Shown here: positions 25,955 through 34,748 of the stretch, in pieces
How positions within the stretch are numbered: position 1 is the first letter of the stretch
Layout of the letters: each line of letters opens with the position of its first letter
Assembly (NCBI GenBank): GCA_019637555.1
Contig: JAHBVK010000023.1
Span: forward strand, 1 to 64,000
Direction: 5' to 3'
Source of the DNA: Anaerolineae bacterium
Lineage (GTDB): Bacteria; Chloroflexota; Anaerolineae; Aggregatilineales; UBA2796
DNA length: 64,000 nucleotides
The notes under the pieces: model-generated
Databases searched by the model: none
What the model saw: the letters and a program-made list of their open reading frames with translations, nothing else
What the model was told of the DNA's origin: nothing
Translations under genes and position numbers: made by a program

Positions 25955-26767
25955 GTGGACATCGCCACTGTATTCGAGTCGATTCGCCCACGCTATCCAG
26001 AGTTCAAGGATCAAGTGGCGCTGATCACCGGATCGAGTCGCGGGATCGGCAAGGGCATCGCGCTGCGGCTGTCTCGTGAGGGCATGAAGATCGTCGTTCA
26101 CGGCATCAACCAGCAAGAGATCGATACGACAACACAAGAATTTCAATCGCTCGGCGTGGAGACTATCAGCGTAAATGCCAACTTCAGCGTTGCCGAAGAT
26201 GTCGAGCGCCTGTTCAAGACAACGTTGGATCACTTCGGTAGACTCGACCTGCTGGTCAACAACGCCGCTGATCTATTCCGTTACCACTTCTTCGATCCCA
26301 ACGCAGAAAAGCGACTCGATGTGCAACTGGCGGTCAATATTCGCGCTCCTTACATATTAGCAATGCGTGCGGCTGAGATTATGCGTGCTAGCAAACGCGG
26401 CACGATCATCAACATCAGTTCGGTGGGCGGATTCCGCGCGCATTGGGAAGGACTGCCTTACGACATGACCAAAGGTGCTATCGACGCCATGACACGGGCG
26501 ATGGCACTTGATCTGGCGCAAGAGGGTATCCGCATCAATGCAATCGCGCCGGGTGCAATCGACGTGGAAAGAGTCCCACCTGCCAATCCTGAACAGATGC
26601 GTGAGATTGCCAAGCGGCTGCCTATCCCCCGATTCGGCACGACGTTAGAGATCGGCGCAGCAGTCGCGTTCTTGGCATCAGAGGATGCCAGCTACATTAC
26701 GGGGCAAGTAATCTACGTTGATGGCGGCTTGACCACACAGTTGAGTCCGCCCGGAACTCCAGTCTAA
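25955..26767 (+). CDS. Short-chain dehydrogenase/reductase (classical SDR)
   Basis: A classical SDR of about 270 residues: ALITGSSRGIGKGIALRLS, LVNNAADLF, ISSVGGFRAHW with catalytic Ser, YDMTKGAIDAMTRAMA with the YxxxK pair, and VIYVDGGL near the end. The likely start is GTG 25955 with GGGAGA just upstream; TTG 25904 would add a poor N terminus. It is followed by a ManD-like dehydratase and a lactonase on the same strand, so it may be the sugar or uronate dehydrogenase of a sugar-acid pathway. Confidence 0.85.
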   Translation: MDIATVFESIRPRYPEFKDQVALITGSSRGIGKGIALRLSREGMKIVVHGINQQEIDTTTQEFQSLGVETISVNANFSVAEDVERLFKTTLDHFGRLDLLVNNAADLFRYHFFDPNAEKRLDVQLAVNIRAPYILAMRAAEIMRASKRGTIINISSVGGFRAHWEGLPYDMTKGAIDAMTRAMALDLAQEGIRINAIAPGAIDVERVPPANPEQMREIAKRLPIPRFGTTLEIGAAVAFLASEDASYITGQVIYVDGGLTTQLSPPGTPV

Positions 26768-26773
26768 GAGAAC

Positions 26774-26840
26774 GCAAGTAAAGAGTGATGAGTTAATGAG
26801 GAACGAGTAGAAATTCAGGCTACTCGATGCGTCGCTTTTT
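26774..26840. repeat. Degenerate copy of the ACGAGTAA inverted repeat
   Basis: The stretch contains GCAAGTAAAGAGTGATGAGT, then GAACGAGTAG and the partial reverse arm CTACTCGATGCGTCG. The words and order resemble the 23.9-kb element, but with more mismatches. It fills most of the 100-base gap between the SDR and the dehydratase. Confidence 0.4.
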
Positions 26841-26867
26841 GGTGTTAGATTTTCAGGGAACTACTAC

Positions 26868-28070
26868 ATGCCAGCTATTACGATTAAAGATGTCCGCGTG
26901 ATCCTGACGCAGCCAACGGGGCAACGGCTGGTCGTGGTCAAGATCATTACCTCCGAACCGGGCTTGTATGGGCTAGGCTGCTCCACTTTCACGCAGAGAT
27001 TTCATGCTGTACATGCAGCGATTGAGCATCACCTCAAGCCGTTCTTGATCGGGCGCGATGTGCAGCGCATCGAGGACATCTGGCAGCAGGCGATGGTTAA
27101 TGGCTACTGGCGTAACGGTCCGGTACTCAATAACGCCATTTCGGGAATCGACATGGCGCTGTGGGATATCAAGGGCAAGCTGGCGAACATGCCTGTTTAT
27201 CAACTGCTCGGTGGCAAATGTCGCGAAGCTGCCAGCGTCTACGTTCACGCCGATGGGCGCGATGCGGCAGAAGTGGTGGAGAACGCGCAGCGTTTCATTG
27301 AGCAGGGCTATCGCTTCATCCGCGTGCAGATGGGTGGCTACGGTGGCAAACATGCCCGCGATCTGCGTCCTGAGGGTGCGTTAGAGGGCGCTTACTACGA
27401 TCCACGCGCCTACGTGCGTAACATGCTTAACATGATCGAAGCGGTGCGGGTGGCGCTCGGTGACGAGATCGAACTGCTGCACGACATCCATGAACGTTTG
27501 CAGCCGATTGATGCCATTGGTTTTGCGAAGGCGCTGGAGCAGTTCAAGCTGTTCTTTCTTGAAGATGCACTTGCGCCGGAGGACATTGATTGGTTTGAAC
27601 GGCTGCGCGCGCAATGCACCACACCACTGGCAATGGGCGAACTATTCGTCAATTCGCTGGAATGGCGCACACTGATCGAACGGCGACTGATCGACTTCAT
27701 CCGTATGCACATTAGCGCTATTGGTGGGGTAACGCCAGCCCGCAACGCCGCGATCATGGCGCAGATATACGGTATCCGCACCGCTTGGCACGGTCCGGCT
27801 GATGTCTCACCAGTGGGTCACGCCGCCAATCTGCATCTGGACTTGTGGTCGCCTAACTTCGGCATTCAAGAGTGGTGTCGATTCCCCGAACTCGTTTATG
27901 AGATGTTCCCCGGTTGTCCTGAAGTCCGCAGCGGCTACATGTATCCCAACGACAAGCCGGGTTTCGGCGTTGATATCGATGAGGCACTCGCCGCTAAATA
28001 TCCGTGTACAGACGAAGTCGAGCAGTGGACGCAAACCCGTCTACCCGATGGCACGCCAGCGCGTCCCTAA
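26868..28070 (+). CDS. Enolase-superfamily sugar-acid dehydratase (mannonate dehydratase/RspA-like)
   Basis: A 400-residue enolase-superfamily enzyme with the ManD length and layout. The capping domain is VRVILTQPTGQRLVVVKI and LIGRDVQRIEDIWQ. The barrel carries the ManD loop MGGYGGKHARDLRPEG, metal ligands in LLHDIHERL, FFLEDAL and AMGELFVN, and the histidine segment TAWHGPADVSPVGHAANLHLDLW. ManD converts D-mannonate or D-gluconate to 2-keto-3-deoxygluconate; some relatives (RspA) have weak activity. AGGGAA precedes the ATG. Placement between an SDR and a lactonase supports a catabolic role. Confidence 0.87.
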   Translation: MPAITIKDVRVILTQPTGQRLVVVKIITSEPGLYGLGCSTFTQRFHAVHAAIEHHLKPFLIGRDVQRIEDIWQQAMVNGYWRNGPVLNNAISGIDMALWDIKGKLANMPVYQLLGGKCREAASVYVHADGRDAAEVVENAQRFIEQGYRFIRVQMGGYGGKHARDLRPEGALEGAYYDPRAYVRNMLNMIEAVRVALGDEIELLHDIHERLQPIDAIGFAKALEQFKLFFLEDALAPEDIDWFERLRAQCTTPLAMGELFVNSLEWRTLIERRLIDFIRMHISAIGGVTPARNAAIMAQIYGIRTAWHGPADVSPVGHAANLHLDLWSPNFGIQEWCRFPELVYEMFPGCPEVRSGYMYPNDKPGFGVDIDEALAAKYPCTDEVEQWTQTRLPDGTPARP

Positions 28071-28088
28071 TCTCTAAGGAACAAATTG

Positions 28089-29159
28089 ATGACCAATCAA
28101 GTGATTTACATCGGCACTTACACACAGCAAACTGGTAATCCACCCCACCGACCCGAGAGTATCTATTGTTTCAACCTTGACGAAGCTACGGGAGAACTGA
28201 CGCTCCGCGAGACCATCAAGGACGTGATCAACCCGTCGTTCCTGACTTTCTCCGCAGATCGGCTGCGCCTGTTCACAGTCAATGAGACTTCAGAGTTTGC
28301 GGGTGTTTCTGGTGGTGGCGTAAGCAGTCTGCGGCGCGTCGATGACGCATCCCCGTTCTCGCCGATCAATTCGCAGCCGACGCACGGTGGCGCTCCCTGT
28401 TACGTGCGCTTGAGTGAACGCGAGAAATGGCTGCTTGTCGCCAATTATCTCGGTGGCGTGACAGCCTTACCGATAGATGATGACGGCGGACTCGGCGCGG
28501 CGAAAACGATCTATCTTGATGAGAGCGGCAAATACACCTCGCATCCGCATTGCGCAGTTTTTGATCTGAGTGGGCGTTATCTATTCGTTGCTGACTTGGG
28601 ACGCGATCAAGTGCTGATCTTCGCTTGGAACAACGAGACGGGTGCGTTGATAGAGCACAGTCACGTTGATACAGTGAAAGGCGCTGGTCCGCGCCACATC
28701 GAGTTTCACCGCAACGGACGTTTTGTCTATGTGACCAACGAACTTGATTCCACGCTGGGTGCTTATAGTTTCGATGCATCTCAAGGTACGTTAACGCACA
28801 TTCAGACGGTATCCACGCTGCCAGCAGATTGGGCAGGAGAGAAGTCCGGCGCGCATCTGCGGATTTCGGCGTCAGGTCACTTCCTGTACAGTTCCAATCG
28901 CGGACATGATAGCATTGCTGTGTTCGCCATCGATCAGGAGTCGGGCGAGCCAATGCTGATTGAAACAGTGCCATCAGGCGGCAAGAAACCGCGCAATTTC
29001 AATTTCGATCTCAGCCAGAAGTATCTGCTGGTGGCGAATCAGGATAGTGGTAATGTGGTCACGTTCCGTATCAATAACGAGACGGGAAAACTGACTGCGA
29101 CGGGGCATGTCGTAGAGGTGCCACAAGCGGTCTTTGTCCAAGCGGTTGAGGAATTTTAG
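28089..29159 (+). CDS. Lactonase, 7-bladed beta-propeller (6-phosphogluconolactonase-like)
   Basis: A 356-residue propeller of the YbhE/Pgl type: QVIYIGTYTQQ at the N terminus, repeated strand pairs such as YCFNLDEATGELTL and AYSFDASQGTLTHIQ, the conserved GAGPRHIEFHRNGRFVYVTNEL, and GGKKPRNFNFDLSQKYLLVANQDSGNVV at the end. It opens sugar lactones. The ATG at 28089 has AAGGA eight bases upstream; TTG 28086 is unlikely. It is 18 bases downstream of the dehydratase and probably in the same transcript as the SDR. Confidence 0.88.
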   Translation: MTNQVIYIGTYTQQTGNPPHRPESIYCFNLDEATGELTLRETIKDVINPSFLTFSADRLRLFTVNETSEFAGVSGGGVSSLRRVDDASPFSPINSQPTHGGAPCYVRLSEREKWLLVANYLGGVTALPIDDDGGLGAAKTIYLDESGKYTSHPHCAVFDLSGRYLFVADLGRDQVLIFAWNNETGALIEHSHVDTVKGAGPRHIEFHRNGRFVYVTNELDSTLGAYSFDASQGTLTHIQTVSTLPADWAGEKSGAHLRISASGHFLYSSNRGHDSIAVFAIDQESGEPMLIETVPSGGKKPRNFNFDLSQKYLLVANQDSGNVVTFRINNETGKLTATGHVVEVPQAVFVQAVEEF

Positions 29160-29168
29160 ATAGTAGAG

Positions 29169-29197
29169 TTGTGTGGGACGGTTGCAATCCTGCCCAC
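29169..29197. terminator. Weak hairpin between convergent lactonase and lipoprotein genes
   Basis: TGTGGG and CCCACA flank a 15-base loop within the 51-base convergent gap. There is no strong T-run. Confidence 0.3.
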
Positions 29198-29210
29198 ATT
29201 CAAATCTTTC

Positions 29211-30806
29211 CTACTGCAACCCAACCCACCACAGGGGGCGAATCTGACCGCCGAGCGCCCCCGTAATATTACGTGTGCCGCCACCTGAGGGCGAGGACAT
29301 GTAGACGTTAAAAACACCATCTTCACCCGGCATGATGCCAGAAAAAGCGATGTAGCGTCCGTCTGGTGACCACACCGGATCGCACGCACCGGGGCGTGGC
29401 TGCGCGCGGTAGATCGACTCGAAAGCAGCATTCAGCACGATCAAGCCGTAAGGACACTGCCCGCCGCGTCCTGCCAGCACCAAGCGCAAACCGTCGGGCG
29501 ACCATGCGCCGGAAAAGCCGAAGCGTGGGAAAGTGAAGTCAGTTAACCGCGCCAATTCGAGTCCGGCAGCATCGCGCACCACGACGGCGGTTTCTGTTCC
29601 CGCTTCCTGATAGACCACTTTGCTGCCATCAGGCGACCATGAAGGATCGAATGCGGAAATACCGTTATCGGTGGGGCTAATCGGCGTCGTAATGCCGCTG
29701 TTGACATCGATCCACTTAAGGGCGCTGTTCGCCAGCAGTTCGCCACGTTCGCCAGCGATGAAGCTAATGCGTGAGTTGGTGATCCACGTCGGCGCGGCTG
29801 TCAGCCATTCATCCGAAAGCAGCCGCGTTTCACCCGTCGCCACACTATATAAATACAGATTGCCACCATCGGGCGGGGCGGCATCAGGCGCGTAGCAGGT
29901 ATCTGGCTCGTTGGGAACCCATGTCTTGCAGAAGGCGCGATCCGAGACGAATGCCATAAACTGACCATCTGGCGACCACGAGGGCCAGAAGTCGTAGGCG
30001 GGATTCTGCGTCAGGTTACGGAAGTTATTGGCGTCAGGACCAACCGAGTAGATGTCTAGATCAGTACCCGTATTCAGCGCCAGCGTGATCTGGCGGCTAT
30101 CCGGTGACCAGACGGGCGGACTAAAGATTCCGCGCGGGCTAAGATTTTCAACGGTAAACAAGCGAATCTCGTAGCCAACTTCTAAACTAAGCAGATATAA
30201 CCCTGATTTACTGCCGCTTTCTAGGTAATAGGCGATGTATGCGCCATTTGGTGACCAGTAAACGTTGGCATCCGTAGAAGCGGGCAAATCCAATACCTTA
30301 ATCCGGTTATTGGGAAAGTTCGGTGACACCACATACACCGATGCCAGATTGCTGCTAGGTGGCGGCGTTCCGGGGGTGACACTGCCTGCGATGGCGGTCG
30401 CCGAGGCGCGATCATTCACATTAACGAAGGATAACCACAAATTACCGATATTGCCCTGCACCTCATCGGCAATCGTCACCGTCTGATAGTTGTCCATCGC
30501 TACAGCAACAGCAGGAGTCGGCGGGAAGGTTGGGGTAGCAGTCGGCGTAACAGTTGGTGGCAGCGTCTCCGTAGGTGTGAGCGACGGCTCTGGTGTGGGG
30601 GTATCTGTTGGCAGCAAGGTATCCGTAGGCAGCAACGCTATTGCCGTTGCTGTGCCTTCCGCCACTTCAGTCGGATTAGGCGTTGGCGATTCCGTGTTCG
30701 TGGGTGTCAGGGTGGGCAGCGTTGCCGTACCGAGATTGCACGCCAGCGATGTGATCAGCAGTAGACATAACGGCAGCAGTAGCACGCGGGAGCAATATTT
30801 GATCAA
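29211..30806 (-). CDS. TolB-like beta-propeller lipoprotein with Thr-Pro linker
   Basis: The signal sequence ends in the lipobox ITSLAC (about residues 18-23), so Lgt should lipidate it. A Thr/Pro/Glu-rich linker covers about residues 28-100. A WD40-like PD40 propeller follows, with repeats such as VYWSPNGAYIAYY, PVWSPDSRQITLAL, PSWSPDGQFMAFVSDR, PSWSPDGSKVVYQ and PVWSPDGRYIAFSG. Such proteins bind peptides or carbohydrates at the cell surface. TTG 30806 overlaps the TGA of the upstream gene (TTGA), so translation is coupled. Last gene of the folC-lon run. Confidence 0.85.
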   Translation of the reverse strand: MIKYCSRVLLLPLCLLLITSLACNLGTATLPTLTPTNTESPTPNPTEVAEGTATAIALLPTDTLLPTDTPTPEPSLTPTETLPPTVTPTATPTFPPTPAVAVAMDNYQTVTIADEVQGNIGNLWLSFVNVNDRASATAIAGSVTPGTPPPSSNLASVYVVSPNFPNNRIKVLDLPASTDANVYWSPNGAYIAYYLESGSKSGLYLLSLEVGYEIRLFTVENLSPRGIFSPPVWSPDSRQITLALNTGTDLDIYSVGPDANNFRNLTQNPAYDFWPSWSPDGQFMAFVSDRAFCKTWVPNEPDTCYAPDAAPPDGGNLYLYSVATGETRLLSDEWLTAAPTWITNSRISFIAGERGELLANSALKWIDVNSGITTPISPTDNGISAFDPSWSPDGSKVVYQEAGTETAVVVRDAAGLELARLTDFTFPRFGFSGAWSPDGLRLVLAGRGGQCPYGLIVLNAAFESIYRAQPRPGACDPVWSPDGRYIAFSGIMPGEDGVFNVYMSSPSGGGTRNITGALGGQIRPLWWVGLQ

Positions 30807-32158
30807 ATGCTTGTTTCTTTGTCCTTCGCCTTCAACAGAATATAGTAGGAGCCGCGCTTTTCGCCACGCTTAAGCAGCATTCCCTTGCCCACCAGATCAG
30901 CCAGATCGCGGCGGATCGTTTCGGAGTGTACATTGGGGAACATTGCTTGCAATTCGCCGTTGGTGATGCGCGAAACGCCGTCACGCCGCAAATGTGCTAG
31001 CGCCGCCTCCTGCCGAACGTTCAGTGTAACTTCCTCACCCTCGTTCGTCAGGAACGGACTGTTGACGCTTGCCCCACGATTGAACAGCCGGACGCGGAAT
31101 CCGCCAGCGGTTTCAGTGAACTCCGGCGGCGGCAACTGCTGATTACGCATCAAGTTGATGATGCGGTTGACGCCGTAGCCGAGCCGTTCGATGAAGCCCA
31201 TATCGGAGAGCACCTGCACGATTGCCGGATTGCGTGAAAAGCGCTCATCGGCAATGTTATCCACCGTCACCGGACCGGGCAGCCTGCCGGGGCTGCTAAC
31301 CTCTAAACGATCCGCGAAGATGAACAAGCGAATGTCATCGCCGCGAATGCTGTAATCGCGGTGCGAGACAGCATTGACGATCATCTCGCGGGCAGCTTCC
31401 AACGGATACTCGTATTCTTCATCACGTGCCATATTGCCCGTCAAGCGCACATTACGCCGCAGATTATCAAGGATGAACGCTTCCGCCTGCCGGATCTGCT
31501 CTGGCAGCGCACCTACGATGTCTTGGCGAGTGAACACATCACCCATCGAAGCGCCGCCGAAACGTACTGCCGTAATCTGGGCACCGCGCATATACTGCTG
31601 CGGGTCTTTGCCGAACAGCACCATACCAGCGTAAGTGGGTATATCTTTGCCGTCACGCCGGATCAGGCAGCCGCGCCGGATCAGCACATCGCGCGTGGCT
31701 TCGCGGCGGGTCTTGACGCGGGCGGCGTAACGCTCGATCGCTATCCAATCTAGGGCATCTGCGGTGGTGTTGGGGACAGCCTCTTCCTCATAACTGACAT
31801 CCCCGCGCTGCATCAGTAGTTCACGCAGTTCACGTCCCGAAAGCGCACGGTTTTGCGTCCCATCACGGCGCAGATAGCGACCATCTAAGCCGAATACGCG
31901 CCCTAGATCAGAAGGTACAGTGACCGCCAGACTGCGCTGTCCGGGCAGCTCACGCGGTCCGGGCAAATGCAGTGCTGGTTCGATCATCAAGGCAGCCTGA
32001 CGGACGCGATCAATGGCATCATCGACAGGCAGCGCACCGAGTTCTAGCAGCACCGTACCACCGCGCCCATTAGCCAACGCTGCTAATGTCTCCGCCAATT
32101 CGTTTAGTGCCGATGGCGTGGTAAGTTGCAGATGTGGGACATTGGCGTACTCGTCCAT
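30803..32158 (-). CDS. COG2865-type regulator: AlbA_2 N terminus, HATPase_c_4-like core, winged helix
   Basis: A 451-residue protein. The N terminus resembles a Schlafen AlbA_2 DNA-binding domain (ELAETLAALANGRGGTVLLELG). The middle reads DIPTYAGMVLFGKDP, EYPLEAAREMIVNAVSHRDYSIRGDDIRLFIFADRLEVSSPG, and GFIERLGYGVNRI, the GHKL-type core often labelled RecG-like or putative transcriptional regulator. The C terminus is a DeoR-like winged helix (ITNGELQAMFPNVHSETIRRDLADLVGKGML). It starts in the lon stop (TAATG overlap) and ends overlapping the lipoprotein start. Its signal is unknown. Confidence 0.82.
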   Translation of the reverse strand: MDEYANVPHLQLTTPSALNELAETLAALANGRGGTVLLELGALPVDDAIDRVRQAALMIEPALHLPGPRELPGQRSLAVTVPSDLGRVFGLDGRYLRRDGTQNRALSGRELRELLMQRGDVSYEEEAVPNTTADALDWIAIERYAARVKTRREATRDVLIRRGCLIRRDGKDIPTYAGMVLFGKDPQQYMRGAQITAVRFGGASMGDVFTRQDIVGALPEQIRQAEAFILDNLRRNVRLTGNMARDEEYEYPLEAAREMIVNAVSHRDYSIRGDDIRLFIFADRLEVSSPGRLPGPVTVDNIADERFSRNPAIVQVLSDMGFIERLGYGVNRIINLMRNQQLPPPEFTETAGGFRVRLFNRGASVNSPFLTNEGEEVTLNVRQEAALAHLRRDGVSRITNGELQAMFPNVHSETIRRDLADLVGKGMLLKRGEKRGSYYILLKAKDKETSI

Positions 32159-34731
32159 TAGCTATTCTCCGGCAGTGACGGTAACCCTTCCAGCGTTGCT
32201 ATCGCCGCTTGCACACGGACAGCAGGAGTCTTGACTGGTCGTTTTGTGCTTGGAGTGGTGCCGGGTCGTCTTGCAGTGCTGGTGCTCGGCTTAGTCTTGT
32301 TCGGACTGCGCTTGCTGCGTGAAGGCGATTTTGGCTTGGGTTTGGTAACTGCCGGAGCCAGCATAACCTCTAGCACTTCGGACATTTCCGAGACGTAGCG
32401 GATTTCCATCTCATCCAGAATCTTGCGCGGGATTTCCACTACATCCTTGCGGTTGCGATCCGGCAGGAGAATCTTACGCAAGCCAGCGCGATGCGCCGCC
32501 ATCATCTTCTCCTTGATGCCGCCAACGGGCAGCACCTTGCCCCGCAGGGTGATCTCACCCGTCAGCGCGATTTTACCGTGTACGGGACGTCCGGTCATAG
32601 CGGAAAGCATCGCCGTCGCCAGCGTGATTCCTGCTGATGGTCCTTCTTTGGGGATCGCACCTTCTGGCAGGTGAACGTGAATATCATTTTTGTCGAACGC
32701 GGATGGCTTGATGTCAAACATCTTTGCCTGACTACGCACATAGCTGTAAGCTGCCTGCGCCGACTCTTGCATCACGTCGCCAAGCTGACCAGTAAACGTG
32801 ATGTTGCCCTTACCCGGCAGCAGCATCACTTCCACCACCATTACATCGCCACCGCCATCGGTGTAGGCAACACCTGTCGCCAAGCCGACCTGATCCTTAT
32901 CTTCGAGCCGTTCCTGCAAGAACTGCGCTGGACCTAAAAACTCGGAGAGAACTTCTGGCGTCACCTTGCGGCTGTACTTCTCTTTGGAAGCGACTTTACG
33001 TGCCAATTTGCGGCACACATTAGCGATTTCGCGCTCGAAATTACGCACACCCGCTTCGTAGGTGTACTCGCGGATGATCGTGCGTAATGCCTGCTCCTCG
33101 AACACGATCCGCTTGTTGCTCAAGCCGTGTTCCTCCAATTGGCGCGGGATCAAGAACTTCTCCGCGATGGAGAGCTTTTCTTCTTCAATGTAGCCATTGA
33201 ATTCGATCACTTCTAAGCGATCCAGCAGCGCTGGCGGGATCGGATCGAGCGTGTTGGCGGTGGTGATGAACATCACTTTGGACAGGTCGTAGGGTACTTC
33301 CAGATAGTGATCTGAGTAGGCGTTGTTCTGCTCAGGATCGAGGATTTCCAGCAGCGCCGATGCCGGATCGCCGCGAAAATCGTGCCCTAATTTGTCAATC
33401 TCATCCAGCATGAACACCGGATTCACCGTACCCGCGCGGCGCAGCGTCTGAATGATCCGCCCCGGCAGCGCGCCGATATAAGTGCGCCGATGTCCGCGAA
33501 TTTCCGCTTCGTCACGCACGCCACCCAAACTGACGCGCACGAATTCACGCCCTAATGCCTTAGCAATGCTGCGTCCGAGCGAGGTCTTGCCCGTTCCCGG
33601 CGGACCAACGAAGCACAAGATCGGGCTGCGCATCTTATCCGCCGCCAGTTTGCGCACGGCGATGTGTTCCAGAATGCGATCCTTCGCTTTGGGCAAGCCG
33701 AAATGTTCAGCGTCCAGCACCTTCGCCGCATTGTCGATGTCCAGATTATCCTCGGACATTTTCGACCACGGCAGTTCCAGCAGCCAATCGAGATAGGTGC
33801 GGATGATGCCCACTTCAGGAGCCATCGACGGCATCATCATCAACCGCGAGAGTTCCTTTACCGCCTTATCTTGCACTTCGCGCGGCATATTCGCCTGATC
33901 GATACGCTCCCGCAGGTCATTGATCTCCTGCTGGAAGATGTCGATCTCGCCCAGTTCATTCTGGATTGCTCGCATTTGTTCACGCAGATACATCTCCCGC
34001 TGACCGCGGTTGACTTCTTGCTGCACTTGCGCGTTGATCTGCTCCTCGATCTCCAGCACTTCCAATTCGCGCCCCAGCAGCACGCTAATGCGGTGCAAGC
34101 GCTCAATCGGATCGAGCATTTCCAGCAAGTTTTGACGCTCATCGATCTTCAAGTCGAGCGTGGAGGCGATCAAATCCGCCAACCAGCCCGGCTCGTCAAT
34201 GTTCATCGCGTAAATGTATGACTCTTCCGACAGGTTAGGATTGAGCTGTACACATTTATCGAATAAGGTCAACACTGCGCGGCGCAGCGCATCAGCTTCG
34301 CGGCTGCGTTCCGTTGGCTCTGTCAGCGGACGCGCCTTGATGCGGATATATGGCACCGTCTGGATCACCTTGACAATTTCGACGCGGCGGCGCCCCTGCA
34401 CCAGTACGCTAGTACTGCCGTCAGGCATCCGCATCGGACGACCCATCGCCATTTCCGTGCCGATGCTGAACAAATCTTTGATCGTCGGCTCCGTTTGGGC
34501 AGCATTGCGCTGCGCCACGCCGATCACCGTCTCGTTATGCGCTTGTGCCGCCAGCAAAGCAGCTACCGAGCGTTCGCGTCCGATGAACAACGGGGTCACC
34601 ATGTTGGGATACAGTACCAACTCAGGGAAAGGAATCAGTGCGCACTCGATCAAGCCGTCCTTATCGGGATCGGCGTTGTGCACGCTGTAAAAGTCATTCA
34701 TACCGGGAACTTGCATTTGCTCACCACTCAA
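32158..34731 (-). CDS. lon: ATP-dependent protease Lon
   Basis: An 857-residue LonA protease. The N-terminal substrate domain begins [23 protein letters not shown]; the coiled region is about 200-300. Walker A is [11 protein letters not shown] near residue 376, and Walker [12 protein letters not shown]. The protease active site has Ser in KEGPSAGI (about 699) and Lys in [14 protein letters not shown] (about 742). It degrades misfolded and regulatory proteins in the cytoplasm. After the protease domain a Lys/Pro/Ser/Thr-rich tail of about 60 residues is added ([12 protein letters not shown] and onward), which is unusual and may bind nucleic acid. It sits 17 bases after folC. Confidence 0.96.
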   Translation of the reverse strand: MSGEQMQVPGMNDFYSVHNADPDKDGLIECALIPFPELVLYPNMVTPLFIGRERSVAALLAAQAHNETVIGVAQRNAAQTEPTIKDLFSIGTEMAMGRPMRMPDGSTSVLVQGRRRVEIVKVIQTVPYIRIKARPLTEPTERSREADALRRAVLTLFDKCVQLNPNLSEESYIYAMNIDEPGWLADLIASTLDLKIDERQNLLEMLDPIERLHRISVLLGRELEVLEIEEQINAQVQQEVNRGQREMYLREQMRAIQNELGEIDIFQQEINDLRERIDQANMPREVQDKAVKELSRLMMMPSMAPEVGIIRTYLDWLLELPWSKMSEDNLDIDNAAKVLDAEHFGLPKAKDRILEHIAVRKLAADKMRSPILCFVGPPGTGKTSLGRSIAKALGREFVRVSLGGVRDEAEIRGHRRTYIGALPGRIIQTLRRAGTVNPVFMLDEIDKLGHDFRGDPASALLEILDPEQNNAYSDHYLEVPYDLSKVMFITTANTLDPIPPALLDRLEVIEFNGYIEEEKLSIAEKFLIPRQLEEHGLSNKRIVFEEQALRTIIREYTYEAGVRNFEREIANVCRKLARKVASKEKYSRKVTPEVLSEFLGPAQFLQERLEDKDQVGLATGVAYTDGGGDVMVVEVMLLPGKGNITFTGQLGDVMQESAQAAYSYVRSQAKMFDIKPSAFDKNDIHVHLPEGAIPKEGPSAGITLATAMLSAMTGRPVHGKIALTGEITLRGKVLPVGGIKEKMMAAHRAGLRKILLPDRNRKDVVEIPRKILDEMEIRYVSEMSEVLEVMLAPAVTKPKPKSPSRSKRSPNKTKPSTSTARRPGTTPSTKRPVKTPAVRVQAAIATLEGLPSLPENS

Positions 34732-34748
34732 TTCAGTTTACTTCGACA

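Noticed and set aside
28366..28974. A 202-codon minus-strand frame over the lactonase
   Set aside because: It is an Arg/Ser-rich shadow of a well-supported propeller gene.
30490..30873. A Val/Gly-rich plus-strand frame
   Set aside because: It is the antisense of the Thr-Pro linker of the lipoprotein; its repetitive GVGVSVGS pattern comes from that linker.
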